Below are positions 52,874 through 61,635 of a stretch of DNA of 64,000 bases, piece by piece. Position 1 is the first letter of the stretch, and each line of letters starts with the position of its first letter. The stretch lies in NCBI RefSeq assembly GCF_035918155.1, contig NZ_CP109327.1, positions 3,844,001 to 3,908,000 of the forward strand, given 5' to 3'. The position numbers and the translations under genes are program-made. The DNA is from Streptomyces sp. NBC_01591. Its GTDB lineage: Bacteria; Actinomycetota; Actinomycetes; Streptomycetales; Streptomycetaceae. The notes under the pieces were generated by a model. The model did not search any database. It was given only the letters and a program-made list of their open reading frames with translations, and was not told the origin of the DNA.

Positions 52874-52880
52874 AAGTTTG
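52862..52880. promoter_or_regulatory. Candidate LacI operator at head of sugar operon
   Basis: TTGATCGTTCAA is a near palindrome (two central mismatches) with an adjacent CAAAAGTTTG sharing CAAA/TTTG arms, at the first codons of the operon. It is less GC-rich than its surroundings. The LacI-type gene downstream is the obvious binder. Confidence 0.45.
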
Positions 52881-52937
52881 CCCTAACGGCGCTTGCTGTG
52901 TTTGCTTGCCTGGATTTGAAGGTTCAGATTAGGGAGA

Positions 52938-53573
52938 TCAGGTCGCCCCAGCAAGAGGTTCAGCGCAACTGCTTTGCGGCGGGGCCGACTGGCCGGCCCC
53001 GCCGCCGTCCGCGACGTGGAAGTGCGCACCGCCGTTGACGAAGACGTTGTGGCGGACGATGGCGGTCTCCATCGCGTCCAGCTTCGCGTACGACTTCTTC
53101 GTGGCGTCGTCGGCGGTCAACGGCCAGAAGCGGTCCCGGCCCCAGGAGTTGAAGGGGCCGTGGTGTTCCAGAGCGTGTGGTGGGTCCCGGTGGAGGTGAA
53201 ACCGGAGAAGGTCAGGCGGCGGACGGCCCGTCGCCCTCCACCCGGATCAGATTGTTCTGCTCAGCCGTCTCGGCACGGGCCCGGGCGGGGTCGGTTCCGC
53301 CGGGGGACAGAAATACAGCTTCCCTGTGGGCTTGCCGCAGAACCACTCGCCGGGGGCGTCGAGTTCCTTGAAGGCGTTCTCGACCACGCGGTACGCGTCG
53401 TGCAGGCCGCTGCCCCGGTTGTTGTCGCCGCCCCAGGCCGGCTCGGGCGTGCCGTCCGCCTCACGTCGGCGCACCGGCCGTTGACCAGCTCGTTCAAGCC
53501 CTCGCAGGCACGACCTGGGATCGTCGCAGCACTCTCCGTATTGCGACGATCCCTGGAGTCCGCCTACTGTCAT
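52938..53573 (-). pseudogene. Decayed beta-helix carbohydrate-active protein
   Basis: Fragments of one protein lie in different frames, in order on the minus strand. First comes a piece with NNRGSGLHDAYRVVENAFKE and APGEWFCGKPTGKLYFCPPA; then, after a frame change near 53300, GTDPARARAETAEQNNLIRV; then VRRLTFSGFTSTGTHHTLWN; then, after another change near 53150, FNSWGRDRFWPL and IVRHNVFVNGGAHFHVADGG. The GEWF...TGKLYFCPP and RLTFSGFT motifs are typical of right-handed beta-helix glycosidases. At least two frameshifts and a missing N-terminal and C-terminal part show it is dead. It lies between the sugar operon and hemB. Confidence 0.75.
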
Positions 53574-53582
53574 CGCTTCCGT

Positions 53583-54578
53583 TCAGCGCCGCAGCCGCTG
53601 CGCGACCTCCGTCGCCCAGTACGTGAGGATCATCTGCGCACCCGCGCGCCGGATCCCGGTCAGGCTCTCCAGAATGGCCGCGTCCCGGTCGATCCAGCCC
53701 TTCTCCGCGGCGGCCTCGATCATCGCGTACTCACCGCTGATCTGATACGCCGCGACCGGCACGTCCACCGAGTCGGCGACCTTCGCGAGGATGTCGAGGT
53801 ACGGCCCGGCCGGCTTGACCATGACCATGTCGGCGCCCTCCTCCAGGTCGAGCGCCAGCTCGCGCAGCGACTCACGGGCGTTCGCCGGGTCCTGCTGGTA
53901 CGTCTTGCGGTCGCCCTTGAGCGAGGAGCCGACGGCCTCGCGGAACGGCCCGTAGAACGCCGAGGAGTACTTCGCGGTGTACGCGAGGATCGAGACGTCC
54001 TCGTGGCCCGTCTGGTCGAGCGCGTCGCGGATGACACCGACCTGGCCGTCCATCATGCCGCTGGGGCCCACCACATGGGCGCCCGCGTCGGCCTGGACCT
54101 GGGCCATCTCGGCGTACCGCTCCAGCGTCGCGTCGTTGTCGACGCGGCCGTCCTCGGTCAGCACACCGCAGTGGCCGTGGTCGGTGTACTCGTCCAGGCA
54201 CAGGTCGGACATGACGACGAGGTCGTCACCGACCTCCTCGCGCACCGCACGCAGCCCGACCTGGAGGATGCCCTCCGGGTCGGTGCCCGCCGTGCCCCGG
54301 GCGTCCTTCTTCTCGTCCGCGGGAACGCCGAAGAGCATGATTCCGGAGACCCCGGCCGACACCGCCTCGACGGCGGCCTTCCGCAGGGTGTCCAGGGTGT
54401 GCTGCTGCACGCCGGGCATGGCCGAGATGGCGACCGGGGCGTCGATGCCCTCGCGCACGAACGCGGGCAGGATCAGATTCGCCGGGTCGAGCCGTGTCTC
54501 GGCGACCATCCGCCGCATCGCCGGGGTCGTCCGCAGCCGCCGGGGGCGGGAGCCGGGGAAGTTTCCGTACACAGTCAT
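53583..54578 (-). CDS. hemB: Delta-aminolevulinic acid dehydratase (porphobilinogen synthase)
   Basis: A 331-residue enzyme joining two 5-aminolevulinates into porphobilinogen. N-terminal [20 protein letters not shown] is typical. The two Schiff-base lysines are in [14 protein letters not shown] and [14 protein letters not shown]. The metal loop reads [20 protein letters not shown], with two Cys and an Asp where zinc enzymes have three Cys. ATG at 54578. It is separated from hemD by 136 bp with a hairpin at 54662-54693, so it is probably a separate transcript. Confidence 0.96.
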   Translation of the reverse strand: MTVYGNFPGSRPRRLRTTPAMRRMVAETRLDPANLILPAFVREGIDAPVAISAMPGVQQHTLDTLRKAAVEAVSAGVSGIMLFGVPADEKKDARGTAGTDPEGILQVGLRAVREEVGDDLVVMSDLCLDEYTDHGHCGVLTEDGRVDNDATLERYAEMAQVQADAGAHVVGPSGMMDGQVGVIRDALDQTGHEDVSILAYTAKYSSAFYGPFREAVGSSLKGDRKTYQQDPANARESLRELALDLEEGADMVMVKPAGPYLDILAKVADSVDVPVAAYQISGEYAMIEAAAEKGWIDRDAAILESLTGIRRAGAQMILTYWATEVAQRLRR

Positions 54579-54661
54579 CCTTCGAGATTAGACCCGTACA
54601 CATCACCGTCTTACCGACACCTGTGCCGGAAAAAGACCGCGAAACGGGCCGCGAAACGGGC

Positions 54662-54693
54662 AGGGGCCCGGCTGCCGAAGCAACCGGGCCCCT
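54662..54693 (-). terminator. Terminator of rex-hemACD operon
   Basis: AGGGGCCCGG (54662-54671) pairs with CCGGGCCCCT (54684-54693); 10-bp stem with inner CTGC/GCAA partial pairing. It is 22 bp beyond the hemD stop. Confidence 0.7.
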
Positions 54694-54714
54694 CACACAC
54701 CGCGACCGCGCAGG

Positions 54715-56385
54715 TCAGGTCGTCGTACGACGACGCCGCGCGCCGGGACGCCGCTCGCTCGGCCGCGTCACCGGATCACCGGCCTCCTTCGCCGCGTCCC
54801 GGCGCCGCGCACCGAACTCGGCCAGTGCCTCGGCCAGCTTGTGCACCGACGGCTCCGGGGAGAGGACGTCGACCCGCAGACCGTGCTCCTCGGCGGTCTT
54901 CGCCGTCGCCGGGCCGATACACGCGATGACGGTCACGTTGTGCGGCTTGCCGGCGATGCCGACCAGGTTCCGCACGGTCGACGACGAGGTGAAGAGCACC
55001 GCGTCGAAGCCGCCGCCCTTGATGGCCTCACGCGTGTCGGCGGGCGGCGGCGAGGCGCGGACCGTGCGGTACGCGGTGACGTCGTCGACCTCCCAGCCCA
55101 GCTCGATGAGCCCGGCCACCAGCGTCTCGGTGGCGATGTCGGCACGCGGCAGGAAGACCCGGTCGATCGGGTCGAAGACCGGGTCGTACGGCGGCCAGTC
55201 CTCCAGCAGACCGGCGGCGGACTGCTCACCGGACGGCACCAGGTCCGGCTTCACACCGAAGTCGACCAGCGCGGCGGCGGTCTGCTCGCCGACGGCCGCG
55301 ACCTTGATCCCGGCGAAGGCACGGGCGTCGAGCCCGTACTCCTCGAACTTCTCCCGGACGGCCTTCACGGCGTTGACGCTGGTGAAGGCGATCCACTCGT
55401 AGCGGCCCGTGACCAGGCCCTTGACCGCACGCTCCATCTGCTGGGGCGTACGGGGCGGCTCGACGGCGATCGTCGGAACCTCGTGCGGCACGGCACCGTA
55501 GGAACGAAGCTGGTCGGAGAGCGACGCGGCCTGCTCCTTCGTACGCGGAACGAGTACCTTCCAGCCGAACAGCGGCTTGGACTCGAACCACGCGAGCTGG
55601 TCGCGCTGAGCTGCGGAGCTGCGCTCACCGACCACGGCTATGACGGGCCGGTGGCCCTCGGGCGACGGCAGGACCTTCGCCTGCTTCAGGACCTGGGCGA
55701 TCGTCCCGAGGGTCGCCGTCCAGGTGCGCTGGCGGGTCGTCGTACCGGCGACCGTCACGGTCAGCGGGGTGTCGGGCTTACGGCCCGCCGAGACCAGCTC
55801 GCCGGCGGCCGCGGCCACCGAGTCGAGCGTCGTCGAGATGACGGCCGTGGCATCGCTCGCGCCGACCTCGGTCCAGCAGCGGTCGGACGCCGTACGGGCG
55901 TCGACGAACCTGACGTCCGCGCCCTGCGCGTCACGCAGCGGCACACCGGCGTACGCGGGCACGCCCACGACGTTGGCGACACCCGGCACGACCTCGAAGG
56001 GGATACCGGCGGCGGCGCAGGCGAGCATCTCGGCACCGGCGTTCCCGTCCAGTCCCGGGTCGCCGGAGACCGCACGGACGACCCGCCTGCCACCCCTCAC
56101 TGCCTCCATGACAAGATTGGCCGCATCCCTGAGAACGGGAACACCGGCGGCTGCTGACTGCGCGTCAACAACCGTCAGCTCAGGGGTGCTTACGCTTGCC
56201 CGCGCATGGCAGCGAACGACGCCGAGGACGTCCGGCTCGGCGACAAGGACGTCCGCGCTCGCAAGCGCCTCGACGGCGCGCAGAGTCAGCAGTCCCGGGT
56301 CACCGGGACCGGCGCCGAGGAAGGTGACGTGCCCTTGTGCGGACAGGGTCGGAAAGTCGGTTGCGGCGTGGCCGGTGGGGCTCAA
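54715..56385 (-). CDS. hemD: Fused uroporphyrinogen-III C-methyltransferase / uroporphyrinogen-III synthase
   Basis: A 556-residue fusion. Residues 15-245 are the SAM-dependent methyltransferase (GHVTFLGAGPGDPGLLTLRAVEAL, then VVPGVANVVGVPAYAGVPLR); residues 265-510 form uroporphyrinogen-III synthase (WKVLVPRTKEQAASLSDQL, EWIAFTSVNAVKAVREKFEE, FDAVLFTSSSTVRNLVGIAG). The methyltransferase loop lacks some CobA consensus residues, so its activity is less sure than that of the synthase. The start is a TTG at 56385 overlapping the hemC stop (TTGA) with GGGGGAG eight bases upstream; longer readings overlap hemC. Basic Arg-rich tail. Confidence 0.93.
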   Translation of the reverse strand: MSPTGHAATDFPTLSAQGHVTFLGAGPGDPGLLTLRAVEALASADVLVAEPDVLGVVRCHARASVSTPELTVVDAQSAAAGVPVLRDAANLVMEAVRGGRRVVRAVSGDPGLDGNAGAEMLACAAAGIPFEVVPGVANVVGVPAYAGVPLRDAQGADVRFVDARTASDRCWTEVGASDATAVISTTLDSVAAAAGELVSAGRKPDTPLTVTVAGTTTRQRTWTATLGTIAQVLKQAKVLPSPEGHRPVIAVVGERSSAAQRDQLAWFESKPLFGWKVLVPRTKEQAASLSDQLRSYGAVPHEVPTIAVEPPRTPQQMERAVKGLVTGRYEWIAFTSVNAVKAVREKFEEYGLDARAFAGIKVAAVGEQTAAALVDFGVKPDLVPSGEQSAAGLLEDWPPYDPVFDPIDRVFLPRADIATETLVAGLIELGWEVDDVTAYRTVRASPPPADTREAIKGGGFDAVLFTSSSTVRNLVGIAGKPHNVTVIACIGPATAKTAEEHGLRVDVLSPEPSVHKLAEALAEFGARRRDAAKEAGDPVTRPSERRPGARRRRTTT

Positions 56386-57368
56386 AGTGCTCGCTCCCCC
56401 ATAAGACCGGCCGCACCCTTGGCAAGCATCTCGGCCGCGAGCTCGCGACCGAGGGCCGCCGCGTCGTCCTGCGACGTGGGAACGGGACCGGTGGTGGACA
56501 GCTGCACCAGCGAGGAACCGTCGGTGGAACCGACGACACCGCGCAGGCGCAGTTCGTTGACAGCCTGTCCGTCGACCAGGAGGTCGGCCAGCGCACCCAC
56601 AGGTGCGGAGCAACCGGCCTCCAGGGCGGCGAGCAGGGCACGCTCGGCGGTCACGGCGGCCCGGGTGTACGGGTCGTCGAGCTCGGCGAGCGCGGCGGCG
56701 AGGTCGGCGCTGCTCGCAGCGCACTCGATCGCCAGTGCTCCCTGGCCGGGAGCGGGCAGGACGGTGTCGACCGACAGGAAGTCGGTCACCTCACCGGTCC
56801 GGCCGAGACGGCTGAGCCCGGCCGCGGCGAGTACCACCGCGTCCAGCTCACCGCTTCGGACAAATCCGATACGCGTATCGACGTTCCCCCGGATCGGCAC
56901 GGTCTCGATGTCGAGGCCGTGGTTTCGGGCGTACGCGTTGAGCTGCGCCATGCGGCGCGGCGAGCCGGTACCGATGCGGGCGCCGGACGGCAGCTGCTCG
57001 AAGGTCAGCCCGTCCCGCGCCACCAGTACGTCGCGCGGGTCCTCGCGCACCGGCACCGCGGCCAGCACGAGGCCCTCGGGCTGCGCGGTCGGCAGGTCCT
57101 TGAGCGAGTGGACGGCGAAGTCCACCTCACCGCGCAGCAGCGCGTCGCGCAGCGCCGCGACGAACACACCGGTGCCGCCGATCTGCGCGAGATGCTCCCG
57201 CGAGGTGTCGCCGTACGTGGTGATCTCGACGAGCTCGACGGCGCGCCCGGTCACCTCGCTGACCGCGTCGGCGACGAGGCCGGACTGCGCCATGGCGAGC
57301 TTGCTGCGCCGGGTGCCCAGCCTCAGCGGCTTGTCGGCCCCCGCGACCGGGGTTGAGTTGTCGGTCAT
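56382..57368 (-). CDS. hemC: Hydroxymethylbilane synthase
   Basis: A 328-residue porphobilinogen deaminase. LRLGTRRSKLAMAQSGLVAD at the N-terminus, VDFAVHSLKDLPT, IRGNVDTRIGFVRSGELDAVVLAAAGLSRLG, and the dipyrromethane-binding Cys in LAALEAGCSAPVGALADL. Makes hydroxymethylbilane, the substrate of HemD. ATG at 57368 overlaps the hemA stop by 4 bp (ATGA), and its stop overlaps the hemD start. Confidence 0.96.
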   Translation of the reverse strand: MTDNSTPVAGADKPLRLGTRRSKLAMAQSGLVADAVSEVTGRAVELVEITTYGDTSREHLAQIGGTGVFVAALRDALLRGEVDFAVHSLKDLPTAQPEGLVLAAVPVREDPRDVLVARDGLTFEQLPSGARIGTGSPRRMAQLNAYARNHGLDIETVPIRGNVDTRIGFVRSGELDAVVLAAAGLSRLGRTGEVTDFLSVDTVLPAPGQGALAIECAASSADLAAALAELDDPYTRAAVTAERALLAALEAGCSAPVGALADLLVDGQAVNELRLRGVVGSTDGSSLVQLSTTGPVPTSQDDAAALGRELAAEMLAKGAAGLMGERAL

Positions 57369-58861
57369 GACCGCCCTCGATTCGGGTCGTTCAGGTCTGC
57401 CCGGGAGACGGCGGCGACCGTCTGCGGGTCGAGGTCGAAGAGTTCCCGCAGCGCATCGGCGTACCCGGCACCGCCGGGCTCGCTGGCGAGCTGCTTGACC
57501 CGCACGGTGGGCGCGTGCAGGAGCTTGTCGACGACGCGGCGCACGGTCTGCGAGATCTCCGCGCGCTGCTTCTCGTCCAGGTCGGGGAGGCGTCCGTCGA
57601 GCCGCGCGATCTCGCCCGCGACCACGCCTGCGGCCATCGTGCGCAGGGCGACGACGGTCGGGGTGATGTGGGCGGCGCGCTGGGCGGCGCCGAAGGCGGC
57701 GACCTCGTCGGCGACGATGGTGCGCACCTGGTCCACATCGGCGGCCATCGGGGCGTCCGCCGACGCCTCGGCGAGCGACTCGATGTCGACGAGGCGCACC
57801 CCGTCGAGCCGGGCCGCCGCGCCGTCGATGTCGCGCGGCATGGCGAGGTCCAGCAGGGCCAGACGCACGGGGCCGGTGCCCTGGGCGGGCACCGTGGCCC
57901 GGCGGACGGCCTGGCGCACCGTACCGGCGCTGCCGTTCTCCACCCAGGCGGCGTGCCGGTCGACATCGGCGGGGGCGGGCACCGCGGGCGCGGCGGCGGG
58001 CGTCTCGACGGCGTCGTCGACGTCCAGGCCGAGCGCCTCGGCGACAGCCCCGGCGGTCAGCACGAGACCGGTCGCGCCGGTGCACGAGACGACGACATCG
58101 GCACGTGTCAGTTCGTCGCGGACCGCGGCCATCTCCACGGCGCGGGCGGCCACGCCCGTACCCCCGGGCTGGGCCAGGATCTCGACGAGCCGGTCGGCAC
58201 GGGCCCGGGTCCGGTTGGCGACGACGATCTCGGCGACACCGGTACGGGCCAGGGTGGCGGCGGCGAGCGAGGACATCGAGCCCGCGCCGATCACCAGGGC
58301 GCGCTTGCCCCCGGCCCAGTCGGCGACATCCGCGCCGGCCGCGAGCTGTTCGAGGCCGAAGGTGACGAGCGACTGCCCGGCCCGGTCGATCCCGGTCTCG
58401 CTGTGGGCCCGCTTGCCGACCCGCAGGGCCTGCTGGAACAGGTCGTTCAGCAGCCGGCCCGCGGTGTGGAGCTCCTGCCCCAGCGCCAGCGCGTCCTTGA
58501 TCTGGCCGAGGATCTGGCCCTCGCCGACGACCATCGAGTCCAGCCCGCACGCCACCGAGAAGAGGTGGTGGACGGCCCGGTCCTCGTAGTGCACATAGAG
58601 ATACGGAGTGAGCTCGTCCAGACCGACGCCGCTGTGCTGGGCGAGGAGCGTGGACAGCTCGGCGACGCCCGCGTGGAACTTGTCCACGTCGGCGTACAGC
58701 TCGATGCGGTTGCAGGTGGCCAGCACGGCGGCCTCGACCGCGGGCTCCGCGGCGAGGGTGTCCTGGAGCAGCTTGGCCTGCGTCTCGGCAGCCAGCGAGG
58801 CCCGCTCCAGCACGGAGACCGGGGCGCTGCGGTGGCTCAGCCCTACGACAAGAAGACTCAT
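57365..58861 (-). CDS. hemA: Glutamyl-tRNA reductase
   Basis: A 498-residue enzyme of the C5 pathway, reducing glutamyl-tRNA to glutamate-1-semialdehyde. VGLSHRSAPVSVLERAS at the N-terminus, the active-site Cys in LATCNRIELYAD, SVACGLDSMVVGEGQILGQIKDA, Rossmann loop ALVIGAGSMSSLAAATLARTG, and the dimer helix at the C-terminus. About 50 residues longer than E. coli HemA because of an Ala/Val/Pro insertion near residue 290. ATG at 58861 overlaps the rex stop by 4 bp. Confidence 0.96.
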   Translation of the reverse strand: MSLLVVGLSHRSAPVSVLERASLAAETQAKLLQDTLAAEPAVEAAVLATCNRIELYADVDKFHAGVAELSTLLAQHSGVGLDELTPYLYVHYEDRAVHHLFSVACGLDSMVVGEGQILGQIKDALALGQELHTAGRLLNDLFQQALRVGKRAHSETGIDRAGQSLVTFGLEQLAAGADVADWAGGKRALVIGAGSMSSLAAATLARTGVAEIVVANRTRARADRLVEILAQPGGTGVAARAVEMAAVRDELTRADVVVSCTGATGLVLTAGAVAEALGLDVDDAVETPAAAPAVPAPADVDRHAAWVENGSAGTVRQAVRRATVPAQGTGPVRLALLDLAMPRDIDGAAARLDGVRLVDIESLAEASADAPMAADVDQVRTIVADEVAAFGAAQRAAHITPTVVALRTMAAGVVAGEIARLDGRLPDLDEKQRAEISQTVRRVVDKLLHAPTVRVKQLASEPGGAGYADALRELFDLDPQTVAAVSRADLNDPNRGRS

Positions 58862-59625
58862 GCCGGCATCACGGCGGGCATGTCCCCGTCGGGTCCCTTC
58901 CGGCCGCCGGTGACCGAGCGCACAGGGGGTGCGGCCGGGTCCGGGCTGCTCTCGGTGGTGTCCTCGCCGGCCTTGCGCTGCTCGTGGAAGGCGAGGATCT
59001 GGAGCTCGATGGAGAGGTCGACCTTGCGGACGTCGACGCCGTCGGGCACGGACAGCACGGTCGGTGCGAAGTTCAGGATGGAGGTGACGCCCGCGGCGAC
59101 GAGCCGGTCGCAGACCTGCTGCGCGGCACCGGCCGGGGTCGAGATGACACCGATCGACACGCCGTTGTCGCCGACGATCCGCTCCAGTTCGTCGGCGTGC
59201 TGGACGGGAATCCCGGCGACCGGCGTTCCGGCCATCGCGGGGTCGGCGTCGATCAGCGCGGCGACCCGGAAACCGCGGGAGGCGAAACCGCCGTAGTTGG
59301 CGAGCGCGGCGCCGAGGTTACCGATACCGACGATCACGACCGGCCAGTCCTGGGTGAGCCCGAGTTCGCGGGAGATCTGGTAGACGAGATACTCGACGTC
59401 GTACCCGACACCGCGCGTCCCGTACGAGCCGAGGTAGCTGAAGTCCTTGCGGAGCTTGGCAGAGTTGACCCCCGCCGCCGCGGCGAGTTCCTCGGACGAG
59501 ACCGTGGGTACCGAGCGCTCGGAGAGCGCGGTCAGTGCGCGCAAGTACAGCGGAAGTCGGGCGACGGTGGCCTCGGGAATTCCTCGGCTACGGGTCGCCG
59601 GTCGGTGAGTTCGGCCAGTTGCCAC
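58858..59625 (-). CDS. rex: Redox-sensing repressor Rex
   Basis: A 255-residue repressor that binds DNA until NADH rises. The N-terminal winged helix is PEATVARLPLYLRALTALSER to AGVNSAKLRKDFSYLGSYGTRGVGYDV; the Rossmann domain has VVIVGIGNLGAALANYGGFASRG and ALIDADPAMAGTPVAG. GTG at 59625 with AGGAG five bases upstream; a longer reading has no support. It is the first gene of rex-hemA-hemC-hemD, all joined by 4-bp overlaps. The Rex operator lies at 59701-59720. Confidence 0.97.
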   Translation of the reverse strand: MATGRTHRPATRSRGIPEATVARLPLYLRALTALSERSVPTVSSEELAAAAGVNSAKLRKDFSYLGSYGTRGVGYDVEYLVYQISRELGLTQDWPVVIVGIGNLGAALANYGGFASRGFRVAALIDADPAMAGTPVAGIPVQHADELERIVGDNGVSIGVISTPAGAAQQVCDRLVAAGVTSILNFAPTVLSVPDGVDVRKVDLSIELQILAFHEQRKAGEDTTESSPDPAAPPVRSVTGGRKGPDGDMPAVMPA

Positions 59626-59700
59626 GGTGCTCCTGCGGGATGAGCGGGGCTGCAGGCGGCCGCATTTCCCCGGACCGCCCCGTCGAATGCAGGCTATGTC

Positions 59701-59720
59701 TTTGTGAACACGTGCACAAA
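59701..59720. promoter_or_regulatory. Rex operator (ROP)
   Basis: TTTGTGAACACGTGCACAAA fits the known Rex consensus TTGTGAAN4TTCACAA with one changed base in the right arm (GCACAA for TTCACAA). It is 76 bp upstream of the rex start, as in the autoregulated rex-hemACD operon of S. coelicolor. The gap to the glutaredoxin gene (59626-59897) holds no gene. Confidence 0.88.
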
Positions 59721-59897
59721 GATAGTGTCCGTTTTGTCCGGTCAAAGTGACCGGGGTCACGCACATTCGTCGCGCGATCCCGGAACCAAGGATCGCATCA
59801 GCCCGTTGCGGGCCCGAAGGGGGCAAAGCGGCACACACTCCTCACAACCACTCCCCCGAGAGCACTCAAAACGCCCACGATGGTAACCGGCTTTCGC

Positions 59898-60173
59898 TCA
59901 CGAACGCAGTGCCTCACGCAGCCTCGCCGGGTCCACCCGCCAGAACGTGTGCTGTTCGTCATCGATCAGCACCACCGGGATCTGCTCCCAGTACTCCCGG
60001 TACAGCTCCTCGTCCCGGGTGATGTCCTTCTCCTCCCAGGACGCGCCGGTCTCCTCGCACACCTCCCGCACCACCTGCCTCGCGTCGTCACAGAGGTGAC
60101 ACCCGGGCTTCCCGACCAGGGTCACCACTCGTTCCGCGGGCTTCTTCTTCGTACGTCGCAACAAGGCACTCAT
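59898..60173 (-). CDS. Glutaredoxin-like protein
   Basis: A 91-residue glutaredoxin/DUF836-type protein: VVTLVGKPGCHLCDDARQVVREVCEE, with CHLC as redox motif, then TRDEELYREYWEQIPVVLIDDEQ and the cis-Pro region. ATG at 60173. It is oriented as rex and lies upstream of it, with the Rex operator region between. A thiol-disulfide role fits but electron donor is unknown (Streptomyces use mycothiol). Confidence 0.9.
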   Translation of the reverse strand: MSALLRRTKKKPAERVVTLVGKPGCHLCDDARQVVREVCEETGASWEEKDITRDEELYREYWEQIPVVLIDDEQHTFWRVDPARLREALRS

Positions 60174-60320
60174 GCCTTCATTCTGCGCCGGGAGGGGACC
60201 TGTTCCGCCCTTGATCCGGTATGCCCGGAATCGCCCGTTCGACAGACCCTCAGCCAAGAGTTCACGCCGCGGCATCCCGGCAGGTCGGGAAGGGCCGAGC
60301 CGACTGGCTATGCTCACGGC

Positions 60321-61274
60321 ATGGCCGCTCTTGGATGGCTCACACCCCGTAGGCGCCCCGCGACAGCACGGAGCGTGCTGGCCGGCGAGGCAGCAGCTGA
60401 GGCAGCGCGGAGGTCCACCCTCCCCGCCGATCAGCCCCCCGGCACCGAGCAGGACGCCGCCACGAAGGCGGAGGCCGAGGAAGCACCCTTCCCCGTCGTC
60501 GGCGACGACCGGGCCGCCGCCTTCTTCGACCTGGACAACACCGTCATGCAGGGCGCGGCGATCTTCCACTTCGGCCGCGGCCTGTACAAGCGGAAGTTCT
60601 TCCAGCGCCGCGAGCTGACCCGGTTCGCCTGGCAGCAGGCCTGGTTCAGACTGGCGGGCGTCGAGGACCCGGAGCACATGCAGGACGCCCGCGACAGCGC
60701 CCTGTCCATCGTCAAGGGCCACCGCGTCTCGGAGCTGATGTCCATCGGCGAGGAGATCTACGACGAGTACATGGCCGACCGCATCTGGCCCGGCACCCGG
60801 GCCCTCGCCCAGGCCCACCTCGACGCCGGACAGCGCGTCTGGCTGGTCACCGCGGCCCCGGTGGAGACCGCCACGATCATCGCCCGCCGCCTCGGCCTGA
60901 CCGGCGCGCTCGGCACGGTCGCCGAATCCGTCGGCGGCGTCTACACCGGCCGCCTGGTCGGCGAGCCGCTGCACGGCCCCGCGAAGGCCGAGGCGGTCCG
61001 CGCCCTGGCCGCCGCCGAGGGCCTGGACCTCGACCGCTGCGCGGCGTACAGCGATTCGCACAACGACATCCCGATGCTGTCCCTGGTCGGACACCCGTAC
61101 GCGATCAACCCGGACGCCAAGCTCCGCAAGCACGCCCGCGCGCGCGACTGGCGGCTGCGGGACTACCGGACGGGCCGCAAGGCGGCCAAGGTCGGCATCC
61201 CGGCCGCGGCCGGCGTGGGCGCCATCGCGGGCGGCACCGCGGCCGCCGTCGCCCTGCACCGCCGCCGCCGCTGA
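60321..61274 (+). CDS. HAD-IB family phosphatase (SerB-like)
   Basis: A 317-residue HAD hydrolase. Motif I is AAFFDLDNTVMQGAAIFHFGRGL about residue 72, motif II VWLVTAAPVETA, motif III K in PAKAEAVRALAAAEG and motif IV YSDSHNDIPMLSLVGHPYAINPD. The end is Arg-rich with a hydrophobic helix (GIPAAAGVGAIAGGTAAAVAL), so it may be membrane-attached. Substrate unknown; phosphoserine or a phospholipid-type phosphate are common in this group. ATG at 60321. A terminator follows at 61288-61313. Confidence 0.9.
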   Translation: MAALGWLTPRRRPATARSVLAGEAAAEAARRSTLPADQPPGTEQDAATKAEAEEAPFPVVGDDRAAAFFDLDNTVMQGAAIFHFGRGLYKRKFFQRRELTRFAWQQAWFRLAGVEDPEHMQDARDSALSIVKGHRVSELMSIGEEIYDEYMADRIWPGTRALAQAHLDAGQRVWLVTAAPVETATIIARRLGLTGALGTVAESVGGVYTGRLVGEPLHGPAKAEAVRALAAAEGLDLDRCAAYSDSHNDIPMLSLVGHPYAINPDAKLRKHARARDWRLRDYRTGRKAAKVGIPAAAGVGAIAGGTAAAVALHRRRR

Positions 61275-61287
61275 CGCACCCCCGCCC

Positions 61288-61313
61288 CGCCCGGCCCCTC
61301 CGTGGGCCGGGCG
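61288..61313 (+). terminator. Hairpin terminator
   Basis: CGCCCGGCCC (61288-61297) pairs with GGGCCGGGCG (61304-61313), 6-base loop, 14 bp after the HAD gene stop. The rest of the 361-bp gap to bldN is AT-richer and holds no gene. Confidence 0.75.
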
Positions 61314-61574
61314 AGCCACGCCCGGACCCGCGCGGCCGACCGGAACCCCTTACCCACCGACCGCTCCGGCCAGTCGCCTTGCTCGCACACGGCCACAACC
61401 CGTCGCCCCGGCAGGCAGATCCCGAAGCAATTCGATCAATAAACGGTCACGATGTGCCACTTAATGCGTCGTTTAGTCGCTACAGAAGCGACGTAATCGA
61501 TGATTTGAGCAACTGGGCGTAGCACTGCCTGTACGAAGCGTTATTCTCCTCAGACGCATTCCGGAACCCACCAC

Positions 61575-61590
61575 TCACTACGACGAGTGA
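61575..61590. promoter_or_regulatory. Inverted repeat upstream of bldN
   Basis: TCACT-ACGACG-AGTGA lies 46 bp before the bldN start. The TCAC/GTGA arms look like BldD half-sites, but the 8-base spacing between TCAC and GTGA exceeds that of the classical BldD box, so the link is a guess. The 61410-61560 stretch is the likely bldN promoter region. Confidence 0.35.
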
Positions 61591-61635
61591 CGGTTTCGCA
61601 CTGCACGTGATGGAAGCTCTGCCTCTGGGAGTCCC

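Noticed and set aside
54636..54661. CGCGAAACGGGC tandem pair after the hemD operon
   Set aside because: Only two copies next to the terminator; no function can be supported.
56206..59296. Long plus-strand frames opposite hemC, hemA and rex
   Set aside because: Antisense to the rex-hemACD operon with its complete motifs; no ribosome sites or known domains.
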